From Sphingomonas desiccabilis (GTDB taxonomy: Bacteria; Pseudomonadota; Alphaproteobacteria; Sphingomonadales; Sphingomonadaceae), in contig NZ_SDPT01000001.1 in the NCBI RefSeq assembly GCF_004135605.1, forward strand, positions 496,001 through 560,000: 64,000 nucleotides of DNA, given 5' to 3'. Shown here one piece after another: positions 15,390-22,647 of the stretch. The first letter of the stretch is position 1. Every line of letters starts with the position of its first letter. The notes under the pieces were generated by a model, which did no database searches, was not told where the DNA came from, and worked only from the letters and a program-made list of their open reading frames with translations. Made by a program: the position numbers and the translations under genes.

Positions 15390-16966
15390 GCGAACACGAC
15401 CTCCTTGCGCGGCGCCTGGATCTTGGACGCCGTCTGCTCGCCGACGTCGCCACGGACGATCACGCCGATGTTGCGGAACTGTGCGTTGCGGACGAACGCG
15501 TTGATGATGTCGATGTTGTCGATGTCGACGTAGCTGGTCGCCGACAGGTCGATCAGCACGTGCGTGTTGTCCGGAACCTTCGCGAGTTCCTTCTGCAGCT
15601 CGTACTTGTGGATGAAGTAGAGGTTGCGGCGGGCACGGATCATGCAGCTGTCGCCGTCCTGGACGAAGATGATCGCCGGACGGAAGTTGCGGCCGATCAC
15701 GAAGACGAAGCCCACGACCAGGCCGATGACGATGCCTTCCAGCAGATCGGTGAACAGGATCGCGCCGACCGTCACCACGAAGGGCACGAACTGGGTCCAG
15801 CCCTGCTTGAAGCGCTTGGTGAACAGCGACGGCTTGGTGAGCTTGTAGCCGGTTGCGATCAGCACGGCGGCGAGTGCCGACAGCGGGATCAGGTTGAGGA
15901 TCGCCGGGATCAGCAGCACGCTCAGCAGCAGCCAGCAGCCGTGCAGGATGGTGGAGAGCTGGCTGTTGGCGTTGGCGTCCACGTTGGCCGAGCTGCGGAC
16001 GATCACCGAGGTGACCGGCAGGCCGCCGATCAGGCCGGCGACGATGTTGCCGCTGCCCTGCGCGAACAGCTCGCGGTTCTTGTCCGTGGTGCGGCGCTTG
16101 GGATCGATCTCGTCGATCGCCTTCACCGACAGCAGCGATTCCAGGCTGGCGACGATCGCAAGCGTGACGGCGGTGCTCCACACGGCCGCGTTGCTGATCT
16201 GGCCGAAGTCGGGTGTCGTGAACAGGCCGATGAACTCGCCCAGGCCTGCGGCCACGGGCACGCTCACCAGGTGCGACGCCTGGACCTGAAGATCGGGTGC
16301 GGCCATCCCGAACAGCGCGTTGATCAGCACCGCGCCGACCACCACGACGAGGGGACCGGGGAGGAAGCGCAGCGGGCCTTCCTTGGGCTTGGCGTGATCC
16401 CACCAGAACAGGAAGGCGAGGGAGATCGCCGCGATGATCGCGGCCCCCCAGACGATCTGCTCGCGCAGCACGTGGCCGATGGCGGAGAAGGTGTTCTCGC
16501 CGTTGGCCTGGAAGAACGAGAAGCTGCCTTCCGGATCGGCGTCATAGCCGATCGCGTGCGGGAACTGCTTCAGGATCAGGATCAGGCCGATCGCGGCGAG
16601 CATGCCGGTGATGACCGACGAGGGGACGAATTCGCTCAGAATGCCGCCGCGCGATACGGAGAAGAGGAGCTGGATGCAGCCGGCCAGCACCACGGCCAGC
16701 AGGAACGCCTCATAGCTCGGCAGGCGCTGGATCGCGTCGAGCACGATCACTGTCAGGCCTGCGGCGGGGCCGCTGACCGACAGGGGCGATTTGCTCAGCA
16801 TGCCGATGACGATGCCACCGACGATGCCCGAGATCAGGCCCGAGAACAGGGGGGCACCGGACGCCAGCGCGACGCCCAGGCAGAGCGGCAGCGCGACGAG
16901 CGCCACCACGATCGAGGCGGGCACGTCCTGCCGCCAGCTTGTCGTGAATTTCGAAGCCAAGGACAC
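15386..16966 (-). CDS. SulP-family anion transporter with C-terminal STAS domain
   Basis: This 526-residue inner-membrane protein has about 10-12 hydrophobic segments up to residue 420. The SulP entry motif VALVALPLCLGVALASGAPL comes near residues 21-40 and GPAAGLTVIVLDAI near 67-80. A short STAS domain follows (ELAKVPDNTHVLIDLSATSYVDIDN). Members carry sulfate, bicarbonate or other anions. Coupling to a carbonic anhydrase argues for bicarbonate, as in BicA-type systems; this is inferred, not shown by residues. The start lies about 155 bases from the divergent J-domain gene. Confidence 0.88.
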   Translation of the reverse strand: MSLASKFTTSWRQDVPASIVVALVALPLCLGVALASGAPLFSGLISGIVGGIVIGMLSKSPLSVSGPAAGLTVIVLDAIQRLPSYEAFLLAVVLAGCIQLLFSVSRGGILSEFVPSSVITGMLAAIGLILILKQFPHAIGYDADPEGSFSFFQANGENTFSAIGHVLREQIVWGAAIIAAISLAFLFWWDHAKPKEGPLRFLPGPLVVVVGAVLINALFGMAAPDLQVQASHLVSVPVAAGLGEFIGLFTTPDFGQISNAAVWSTAVTLAIVASLESLLSVKAIDEIDPKRRTTDKNRELFAQGSGNIVAGLIGGLPVTSVIVRSSANVDANANSQLSTILHGCWLLLSVLLIPAILNLIPLSALAAVLIATGYKLTKPSLFTKRFKQGWTQFVPFVVTVGAILFTDLLEGIVIGLVVGFVFVIGRNFRPAIIFVQDGDSCMIRARRNLYFIHKYELQKELAKVPDNTHVLIDLSATSYVDIDNIDIINAFVRNAQFRNIGVIVRGDVGEQTASKIQAPRKEVVFA

Positions 16967-17122
16967 CGCGGTACCTTCTCTTGATCGGGTAAAAGCGTCT
17001 GAAACGCATGCGGTGCAGCATATAAGGCACGAGCGGGTCGGGGCGGCAGCAGGAAATAATTACGTTTTGTTTCCCATGGCGCTGGGTTGTGCCGCGCGGC
17101 AGCGGGGCTATCTGGGGAGGCA

Positions 17123-17659
17123 ATGGTCCGATCAAGTCGATCCAACGATTGGGGATTTCCCCGCTGGCGCGGTTACGAAGCCGAGCGTCAGGCTACGCGC
17201 GTGCGCCTTTGCGACCGGCACGGTTGCGAGGCCCCTGGTGACCGGCCTGCGCCCAAGTCGCCCAACAACCCGGATCGCTGGTATTTCTGCGAGACCCACG
17301 CCGCCGAATACAACCGCAACTGGAATTATTTCGAAGGCTTGGACGAGGAGGAGGCGAAGCGCCGCGAGGCGAGCGAGCAGCGCACCGCCAACGGCTATGC
17401 CAACGCCTCGCACTACGCCTGGGGCGGCTCCGGCGACGGCACCCGTTCCCGCGACGAGATGCGCGCGCTGGAAGTGCTCGGGCTGGAGGTCGACGCCGAC
17501 TTCGAGGCGGTGCGCAGCGCCTGGCGGCGGCTCGCCAAGTCCAGCCACCCCGATGTGCGCCCCGGCGACAAGGAAGCCGCGGTCCGCTTCCAGGCGATCC
17601 AGGCGGCCTATGAGGTGCTGCGGGTCGCCGAGGAGCGGCGGCAGTGGAAGCCCGCATGA
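17123..17659 (+). CDS. J-domain (DnaJ-like) protein
   Basis: In this 178-residue protein the J domain is at the C-terminus: MRALEVLGLEVDADFEAVRSA..YEVL with the essential HPD tripeptide at residues 142-144 (SSHPDVRPG). The N-terminal part holds CDRHGC (C30, C35) and FCETHA (C56, H59), a possible small zinc site. J proteins deliver clients to DnaK, but no dnaK is near and this is not the full-length DnaJ co-chaperone. A GGGGAGG element lies 4 bases before the ATG. Its stop overlaps the next start (ATGA). Confidence 0.88.
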   Translation: MVRSSRSNDWGFPRWRGYEAERQATRVRLCDRHGCEAPGDRPAPKSPNNPDRWYFCETHAAEYNRNWNYFEGLDEEEAKRREASEQRTANGYANASHYAWGGSGDGTRSRDEMRALEVLGLEVDADFEAVRSAWRRLAKSSHPDVRPGDKEAAVRFQAIQAAYEVLRVAEERRQWKPA

Positions 17660-17985
17660 AACCGGTGGTCCGCGCGCGCTGGTCGCGGGCGGTGCTGGTA
17701 TGCGGCAAATGCTCGCGCAAGCTGGACGGCGGGTTCGGGCCGGATGGCGACCAGCCGCTCGCCAAGGCCCTGCGCAAGCGCCTGGAACTGAAAAAGGGCC
17801 CAAAGGCACGGGCTGGCATCGTCGAGACGCGCTGCCTGGGTGTCTGCCCCAAGCGTGCCGTGACGGTGATCGATGCTGCAAGGCCGGGCGAATGGCTGCT
17901 GGTGAGCTCGGGCGCCGACCTCAACGGGCTTGCGCAGGAACTGGGGTTGTCGGAGCAGGAGACGGAAGCCCCGGACGCGGCTTGA
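17656..17985 (+). CDS. (2Fe-2S) ferredoxin-like protein with thioredoxin fold
   Basis: In this 109-residue protein four cysteines in two pairs, C16-x2-C19 (VCGKC) and C60-x3-C64 (RCLGVCP), follow the pattern of the thioredoxin-like 2Fe-2S ferredoxins related to the NuoE C-terminal domain. Family members serve as small electron carriers or cobalamin-pathway-associated proteins; the partner here is unknown. It is coupled to the J-domain gene by a 4-base overlap, which hints at joint expression, perhaps in cofactor assembly. The C-terminal tail is acidic. Confidence 0.8.
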   Translation: MKPVVRARWSRAVLVCGKCSRKLDGGFGPDGDQPLAKALRKRLELKKGPKARAGIVETRCLGVCPKRAVTVIDAARPGEWLLVSSGADLNGLAQELGLSEQETEAPDAA

Positions 17986-17997
17986 CGGGCTGCTTGC

Positions 17998-19148
17998 ATG
18001 CTTGACGGCGTGCGCCGCCTGGGCAGTATCGGCGGCTCGGCGCCCCCTTCTCTTGCGGATCTGGCCTTGCGCATCTTCCATTTCGTGGCGGCCCTTGCGG
18101 CGGCCGTATCCCCCGGTGCGGCGAAAAGCGAAGCCGCGCGGAGTTTCGAGGGGACGGTGGGGCGCAGCAGGATCGTTCTCAGCCTGGAAGAGGACGCCAA
18201 GCGGGAGGGCGCCTGGGGCAGCTACTTCTACCTGTCGAGCCGGCGGGACCTGACCCTGGACGGCGCGCGCCGCGGCAACACGCTGACGCTGGAGGCGCGG
18301 GCGACGCAGGACCGTCTGGAACTGCGCGAGGAAGGCGGCGGCCTTGTCGGTACGCTGACCACCGCGGCCAGGCGCCGCTTTCCGGTGCGGCTGGCCCGCG
18401 TCACCACGGCGCGGGACCTTCCTGCCGATCTGCGCCCGAGCTGTCGCTGCACGAGCGGCTGCAACTGTCCGGGCTGAGGTTGCAGCCCGAGTCCGTCGAG
18501 CATGTCGATGGCAAGCCGATCCGCTGGTACCGCGAGCCTAAGAGTGGCGTCCGCCTCTTTCGCCTGGAGGGGCGCTATGCCGCGCAGCCGACGGCAGCGA
18601 TGAACGCGACCCTGGCGCAAGCCCAGTGGCGCGAGGTCAGCCGCTGGCTCGGCTGCACCGACGTCGGGGGAGAGCCGGGGGTGGACGGCGGGGTCGAGGG
18701 CAAGCCGTGGCTGGGTCGCGACTATGTCAGCTACGAATGGCAGGCGAGCTGGTCGTGCGCGGGTGCCGCCCATCCCGACTTCGGGACCGCCGGGCATAGC
18801 TTCGACGCGCACACGGGGCGGGAGCTGAAGCTGGACGAGGTGCTGCGGCCCGGTTCGGGGCCGATCCCGCCCGAGGATAGCGACCGCTGGTATGGCTATC
18901 GCGCGCAGACATTCGCTCCGGCGGTGGTACTGCTTCTCCAGCAATACCATCCGCAGGAGATGCAGCCCGTCGACCCGGATGGAGAGGAATGCGACTATAC
19001 CGATCCGGAAGTCTGGAACTTCCCGGCCTGGCGGCTGACGCCGGAAGGTCTGTGGCTGGGCGCGAGTTTTGCCCGCGTGATGCGCGCCTGCGACGGCCCC
19101 GACTGGCCGGTGCTGCCCTGGTCGACGCTGTCGGTAAAGCCGCAGTAG
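17998..19148 (+). pseudogene. Hypothetical protein gene interrupted by a 1-base frameshift
   Basis: Two adjoining frames look like one protein. The first (17998-18477) reads to VTTARDLPADLRP and then drifts into an unlikely cysteine-rich tail (SCRCTSGCNCPG). The second frame already reads sensibly (ELSLHERLQLSGLRLQPES) before its first possible start at 18480 and continues to 19148. Restoring one G near 18436 (CGCCCGAG to CGCCCGGAG) joins them into about 383 residues. The N-terminal part has a hydrophobic segment and a beta-rich middle; the C-terminal part is Trp/Tyr-rich. I do not recognise the family. It could be a decaying gene or a sequencing error. Confidence 0.75.
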
Positions 19149-19171
19149 CGGCTCGCCCGGCCGCTTTCCCG

Positions 19172-19247
19172 AGCTCCTGCGGAAGCAGGAGGCCAGGGTC
19201 GCAGGCGCCGCGGTTTCACAATCCTGGGCTCCTGCCTGCGCAGGACC
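19172..19247. repeat. Dispersed palindromic intergenic repeat, type 2, copy 1
   Basis: The element begins CTCCTGCGGAAGCAGGAG and ends CTCCTGCCTGCGCAGGA, so its two ends are inverted copies of each other around CCAGG/CCTGG. A related element lies at 25381-25463. It sits between the frameshifted gene and sufE, two genes that face each other. Confidence 0.6.
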
Positions 19248-19253
19248 ACCGAG

Positions 19254-19661
19254 TCAGCGCGCGTAGCGCTCCGCCTCGTGCCGGATCAGGGCGATCATGT
19301 TGGGGATGCCCTGGGTCCGGTTGGAGCTCAGCTGTTTCGACAGGTCGAAGGGGGCTAGGGCTGCCGGGATGTCGGTCGCGAGGATCGCGGCCGGGCTTTG
19401 GTCCTGCACCGCCGAGAGGACCAGGGCGATGATCCCCTTGGTGATCGCGGCGTTGCTGTCGGCCAGGAAGTGGAGCGTCCCGTCCTCTCGCCGGGTGGGA
19501 TAGACCCAGACCGAGGCGGAGCAGCCGCGCACCAGCGTAGCATCGGTCTTCAGCGCGTCGGGCATGGGCTCCAGCGCGCGACCCAGGTCGATCAGCAGGC
19601 GATAGCGGTCGTCCGGATCGAGGAAGCCATATTCGTCGAGGATGTCGTCGAGGGACTGCAT
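19254..19661 (-). CDS. sufE: SufE-family sulfur acceptor for Fe-S cluster assembly
   Basis: This 135-residue protein accepts persulfide sulfur from a SufS-type cysteine desulfurase. The acceptor cysteine C47 lies in the family motif VRGCSASVWV, and LDDILDEYGFLDPDDRYRLLIDLG at the N-terminus is typical. No other suf genes are nearby. It follows the psp-type small genes on the same strand after a gap of 52 bases, so it may be the last gene of that transcript or be transcribed alone. Confidence 0.92.
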   Translation of the reverse strand: MQSLDDILDEYGFLDPDDRYRLLIDLGRALEPMPDALKTDATLVRGCSASVWVYPTRREDGTLHFLADSNAAITKGIIALVLSAVQDQSPAAILATDIPAALAPFDLSKQLSSNRTQGIPNMIALIRHEAERYAR

Positions 19662-19713
19662 GCGCAGCCCGGTAGCAGCTGGCGGCGGCCGGCAAAAGGC
19701 CGCCGCGGCTGCA

Positions 19714-19953
19714 TCAGAGGTCGACCCCGGCGGCGATCGCCTCCAGCTTGCGGATGCGTTCCTTCAGGTCGGCGAGTTCGATGCGGGTACCGGCGTGACC
19801 GAAGCCGGGCGCTTCGCCGCCTTCGACTCGGGCGAGTTCCTGCCGCTTGAGCGCCAGCCAGCCGCGCCAGCCGGCAAGGGTCGCGGCGGTGACCATGGCC
19901 ACGGCGGCGAGGCCGCTGGTGGCGAGGACGAGGGTGAGGTTCGGGTCCGTCAT
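19714..19953 (-). CDS. Small membrane protein with short coiled coil, last of the psp-operon extras
   Basis: The product has 79 residues: one membrane helix near the N-terminus (TLVLATSGLAAVAMVTAATLAGW) and a C-terminal amphipathic helix ending ADLKERIRKLEAIAAGVDL. The ERIRKLEAI core matches the coiled-coil start of the neighbouring PspB-like proteins but lacks their TD...EI-LR ending. No function is known. It is the last of seven small same-strand genes that follow pspA at short spacings. Judged by position and pattern, it is an accessory phage-shock component. Confidence 0.72.
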   Translation of the reverse strand: MTDPNLTLVLATSGLAAVAMVTAATLAGWRGWLALKRQELARVEGGEAPGFGHAGTRIELADLKERIRKLEAIAAGVDL

Positions 19954-19986
19954 GTCGCTGCTCCGGTGGGGCGTGGACGTGGGTGG

Positions 19987-20253
19987 TCAGTTGAGCGGCG
20001 GCTGATCGCGCAGCCGCTCGATCTCGTCGGAAAGATCCAGGCCGCGGTCGGTGACGATGCGTTCCAGCACGCGCACCCGCTGCTCCAGCCGCTCCGTCTG
20101 CGCCGCATATTGCGCCGCTTTTTCCGCGAGCTTGTTGGCTTCTAGCTCCAGCGCCCGCTCGCGGTGGTCGAGCCAAGGCTTCACGAAGGTCTTGCCCACG
20201 ATCGCGACGATGGGGATCATCAGCGCGAGGATCGGGATCAGAATAGGGCTCAT
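19987..20253 (-). CDS. PspB-like membrane/coiled-coil protein (extra psp gene c)
   Basis: In this 88-residue protein an N-terminal membrane helix (ILIPILALMIPIVAIVGKTF) is followed by a charged coiled coil (RERALELEANKLAEKAAQYA) and the shared ending RVRVLERIVTDRGLDLSDEI. That ending is repeated in the next two genes upstream and in altered form in PspC. The ATG at 20253 is preceded by AAGGA. E. coli PspB and PspC also end in a short leucine/isoleucine-rich amphipathic stretch, so this is best viewed as a divergent PspB paralogue. The function is inferred from its place in the operon. Confidence 0.75.
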   Translation of the reverse strand: MSPILIPILALMIPIVAIVGKTFVKPWLDHRERALELEANKLAEKAAQYAAQTERLEQRVRVLERIVTDRGLDLSDEIERLRDQPPLN

Positions 20254-20263
20254 GGTCGGTCCT

Positions 20264-20590
20264 TCAGTTCGCGCGGTCGCGCAGCTGGTCGATTTCGCGG
20301 GAGAGCAGGGCGCCGCTGTCGGTGACGATGCGCTCGACCGTCGCGAGCCGGTCTTTGACCGAGCCGAGCTCGGCGCGGAGCTGGGCATTCTCCTGGCTCA
20401 GCAGGCGGACCCGCTCGATCGTCTCCTCGTTCTTCTGCGGATAGACCGCCTGGCCCCAGGCGCCGTCGAGCGGATAGCCATGCTTGATCCGCATCCAGGT
20501 GGTGATGACCCATCCGGTGACCGCGACCGCGACGATGGTCACGATCAGGGGGAAGAGGCCTTGGAGCAGTGCGTAGGTCTCGGGGTTCAT
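20264..20590 (-). CDS. PspB-like membrane/coiled-coil protein (extra psp gene b)
   Basis: In this 108-residue protein one membrane helix (LFPLIVTIVAVAVTGWVITTW) is followed by WMRIKHGYPLDGAW, a coiled coil and the ending RLATVERIVTDSGALLSREI. The RxxHGYPxxxxW element also occurs in the next gene upstream (WIRARHGYPVENEW), so the two are recent paralogues. It starts 20 bases after the stop of that paralogue. The topology, with the helix at the N-terminus and the coiled coil in the cytoplasm, matches PspB. No enzyme motif is visible. Confidence 0.75.
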   Translation of the reverse strand: MNPETYALLQGLFPLIVTIVAVAVTGWVITTWMRIKHGYPLDGAWGQAVYPQKNEETIERVRLLSQENAQLRAELGSVKDRLATVERIVTDSGALLSREIDQLRDRAN

Positions 20591-20610
20591 TGCAGATCTC
20601 CTCTCGGCGC

Positions 20611-20901
20611 TCAGCGCAGCGCGTCGATTTCGCGGGCGGTGCGTGCGGCGGGGTCGGTGGCGATGCGCTCGAGCACCGCGATCCGCTCCTCCAGCCGGCC
20701 GATCTTGCCGGTCAGGCGTTCGTTCTCGCTGGAGAGCAGCGCGATCTTGCGATCGGCGTCGGGGCTCTCCTTGTGGCTCACGCCCGACCATTCATTCTCC
20801 ACCGGATAGCCGTGGCGGGCACGGATCCAGTTGTTGAGGACCAATCCGAAGGTCGAGATCGCGATCAGCGCGATGACGAAGCCCGGGCCACTCCAGCTCA
20901 T
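20611..20901 (-). CDS. PspB-like membrane/coiled-coil protein (extra psp gene a)
   Basis: In this 96-residue protein an N-terminal membrane helix (GFVIALIAISTFGLVLNNW) runs into WIRARHGYPVENEW, then a charged coiled coil and the ending RIAVLERIATDPAARTAREI. It is paralogous to the following gene. Compared with the pspB at 21320-21589, it has an HGYP insert and keeps the EI-x-x-LR terminus that PspC also shows. The start at 20901 fits a GGGAGGG-type ribosome-binding site. It most likely associates with PspA/PspC at the membrane; this is inference from shared motifs and operon position. Confidence 0.75.
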   Translation of the reverse strand: MSWSGPGFVIALIAISTFGLVLNNWIRARHGYPVENEWSGVSHKESPDADRKIALLSSENERLTGKIGRLEERIAVLERIATDPAARTAREIDALR

Positions 20902-20937
20902 GAACTTTCCCTCCCTGTTAAACGCCTGGCGATTGGC

Positions 20938-21318
20938 TCAGCGCAGGCTGTCGATCTCGTCGGCCAGGCGCGTGTTGCGGCTGGTGTAGAACATCTCGAT
21001 GTCGGCAAGACGCCGGTCGATGTCGCGGAACGTGGAGCGGATCTCCGCGGTCGAGCGCTTCGGGTTGGAGCGCACGCCCTGCCAGAACTTCGCATCCTCC
21101 TCGCTGTCGTAGAGGCCGACCGGCTTCTTGGGCGCCATCCAGGCGATCATCCCATAGGCGATGAGGGTCCAGGGGAAGCCGCCCGCCAGCGTCAGCAGCA
21201 CGGCGCCGATGCGGATCCACATCGTCTCGACGCCGGTATAGTCCGCGATGCCGGAGCACACGCCCGACCACTTCGCATTCTGCTTGTCGAGGTAGAATTT
21301 GGTGCGTTGCGCGGTCAT
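20938..21318 (-). CDS. pspC: Phage-shock protein C (envelope stress sensor)
   Basis: This 126-residue protein has the PspC domain pattern KFYLDKQNAKWSGVCSGIAD, with a membrane segment (IGAVLLTLAGGFPWTLIAYGMIAW). The C-terminal cytoplasmic part ends RLADIEMFYTSRNTRLADEI plus a final LR pair, which corresponds to the conserved amphipathic tail of E. coli PspC. PspC senses inner-membrane damage with PspB and recruits PspA, which frees PspF. AGGAGG lies before the ATG at 21318. It sits one base after pspB. Confidence 0.93.
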   Translation of the reverse strand: MTAQRTKFYLDKQNAKWSGVCSGIADYTGVETMWIRIGAVLLTLAGGFPWTLIAYGMIAWMAPKKPVGLYDSEEDAKFWQGVRSNPKRSTAEIRSTFRDIDRRLADIEMFYTSRNTRLADEIDSLR

Positions 21319-21319
21319 C

Positions 21320-21589
21320 TCAGTTCCTCCGGGAAAAGTCGATTTCACGGTCCGCAGCGTCCGGTGCGGAAGGACGGAAATCCGGATTGTCGGCAGCGAC
21401 GATGCGTTCGATCGTCTGGAGGCGTTCTTCCAGCCGGCGGGCCGTGAAGTGCATCTCGTCGAGCAGCTTCTCGTCCTCGCCGGTCAGGGTCGGCGCCTGC
21501 TTCCACCGGGTGATGTAGTGCAGGATCAGCCACGGCAGCCCGATGAACAGCGTGACGATCGGCACCGCGATGGAGATGAAGTCGTCCAT
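21320..21589 (-). CDS. pspB: Phage-shock protein B
   Basis: This 89-residue protein has an N-terminal membrane helix (ISIAVPIVTLFIGLPWLILHYI) followed by a cytoplasmic coiled coil LLDEMHFTARRLEERLQTIERI, as in canonical PspB (which ends near ...LEDILDAEHPNWR). The tail here is longer by about 20 residues and contains ADREIDFSRR, similar to the EI-x-x-LR ending of its neighbours. It starts one base after the pspA stop, with GGAGGG upstream. It partners PspC. Confidence 0.9.
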   Translation of the reverse strand: MDDFISIAVPIVTLFIGLPWLILHYITRWKQAPTLTGEDEKLLDEMHFTARRLEERLQTIERIVAADNPDFRPSAPDAADREIDFSRRN

Positions 21590-21590
21590 C

Positions 21591-22256
21591 TCAGCCCTCC
21601 TTGTTCATGCGCGCCTTGAGCGCGGCGAGCTCGGCGTCGATCTTCTCGGCCGACTGGAGTTCGGCGATCTCTTCCTCCAGCGTCTTCACCTGGCCCATGC
21701 CCAGCGCATCGGCGCGGCCCTCGGCGAGGTCGGCGCGGCGTTCCAGAACCTCGAAGCGGCTGAAGGCCTCGTTGGTCTTGGAGCCGGCGTACATCTCGCG
21801 CAGGCGGCTGCGGTTGTTGGCGCTTTCGAGCCGGGTCATGATCGCGTTCTGGCGGGTACGCGCCTCGCGCAGCTTGTTCTGCAGCTTGGCGATGTCCTCT
21901 TCCGAGCCGCGCAGCGAGTCGTCCAGGACGCGGATCTCGCCGGAAAGCTGCTCGACCATGTCGGCGGCCTTCTTGCGCTCGATCAGCGCGGCCTTGGCCA
22001 GGTCCTCGCGGTTCTTCGACAGGGCGAGCTCGGCCTTTTCGGTCCAGCTTTCCTGCAGACCCTGCAGCTTGGTGATGTGGCGACGCATCTCCTTCTGGTC
22101 GGCGATGGTGCGCGCCGCGGAAGCCCGAACCTCGACCAGCGTCTCCTCCATCTCAAGGATGATCATGCGGATCATCTTGGAGGGATCTTCCGCCTTGTCG
22201 AGCAGATCGGTGACGTTGGCGGCGATGATGTCTCGGGTGCGGGAAAAGATACCCAT
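21591..22256 (-). CDS. pspA: Phage-shock protein A (ESCRT-III/Vipp1-like membrane effector)
   Basis: This 221-residue protein is almost entirely helical, starting MGIFSRTRDIIAANVTDLLDKAEDP, which is the amphipathic membrane-binding helix of PspA/Vipp1. Long coiled coils follow with the conserved IRMIILEMEETLVEVRASAA segment. PspA binds and inhibits PspF in the resting state and assembles on damaged membrane under stress. It is preceded by a 50-residue exported peptide gene and a sigma-54 promoter, and followed by pspB and pspC. Confidence 0.96.
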   Translation of the reverse strand: MGIFSRTRDIIAANVTDLLDKAEDPSKMIRMIILEMEETLVEVRASAARTIADQKEMRRHITKLQGLQESWTEKAELALSKNREDLAKAALIERKKAADMVEQLSGEIRVLDDSLRGSEEDIAKLQNKLREARTRQNAIMTRLESANNRSRLREMYAGSKTNEAFSRFEVLERRADLAEGRADALGMGQVKTLEEEIAELQSAEKIDAELAALKARMNKEG

Positions 22257-22329
22257 CGATTCAAACTCCTGTGTGTGTTCCGGTTGGGCCGGGACGAGGG
22301 GGCAACATCCCGCCCCGGCCCGCCGTCGG

Positions 22330-22482
22330 TCACGCGATCGCGGGGCCGGCGGATGCTGCGAAAGCCTGGGCCGGGCCGGTGCTGGTCGTTGCCGCCAGCG
22401 TCACCGTGCTGAGGACCAAGGCGCCGATCAGGCTGGCGAGGGTCCGGCTGAGGCTCGTTGCGTTGTAGGTCGTCATCGTCAT
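22330..22482 (-). CDS. 50-residue exported peptide, first gene of the psp operon
   Basis: This small gene runs from ATG 22482 with AGGGAGC immediately upstream. The product has a short N-region, a hydrophobic core (LASLIGALVLSTVTLAA) and an AQAFA|A signal-peptidase-I-type site, leaving only about 8-10 residues after cleavage. It lies between the sigma-54 promoter and pspA, so it should be the first thing translated on induction. I know no function. It could instead stay as a single-helix membrane peptide if it is not cleaved. Confidence 0.65.
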   Translation of the reverse strand: MTMTTYNATSLSRTLASLIGALVLSTVTLAATTSTGPAQAFAASAGPAIA

Positions 22483-22531
22483 GCTCCCTGAACCTGTTGT
22501 GCTGCCCGGTTGCCGGGCTTGTCCATTGCTT

Positions 22532-22548
22532 TGCAGGACCCGTGCCAA
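22532..22548 (-). promoter_or_regulatory. Sigma-54 promoter of the psp operon
   Basis: On the minus strand the site reads TTGGCACGGGTCCTGCA, matching the -24/-12 consensus TGGCACG-N4-TTGC with the invariant GG-N10-GC spacing. It lies 50 bases before the first small gene of the operon. PspF, the matching activator, is encoded divergently, and the 100 bases between holds short repeats (around CCGAAAACGG and GCAAC-N6-GTTGC) that may be its binding sites. Confidence 0.85.
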
Positions 22549-22647
22549 TTTCCGAAAACGGCGGAAAACCGCGGGATGTGCGATGACGGCCGGCGGCCGG
22601 CAACAAATCCGTTGCTAACAGTTGGGAAACTGCGCCAAGCTTCCGGT

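Noticed and set aside
15386..16966. Naming the SulP protein a sulfate permease.
   Set aside because: No sulfate-specific residues can be assigned by eye and the carbonic anhydrase coupling points to bicarbonate, so the substrate is left open.
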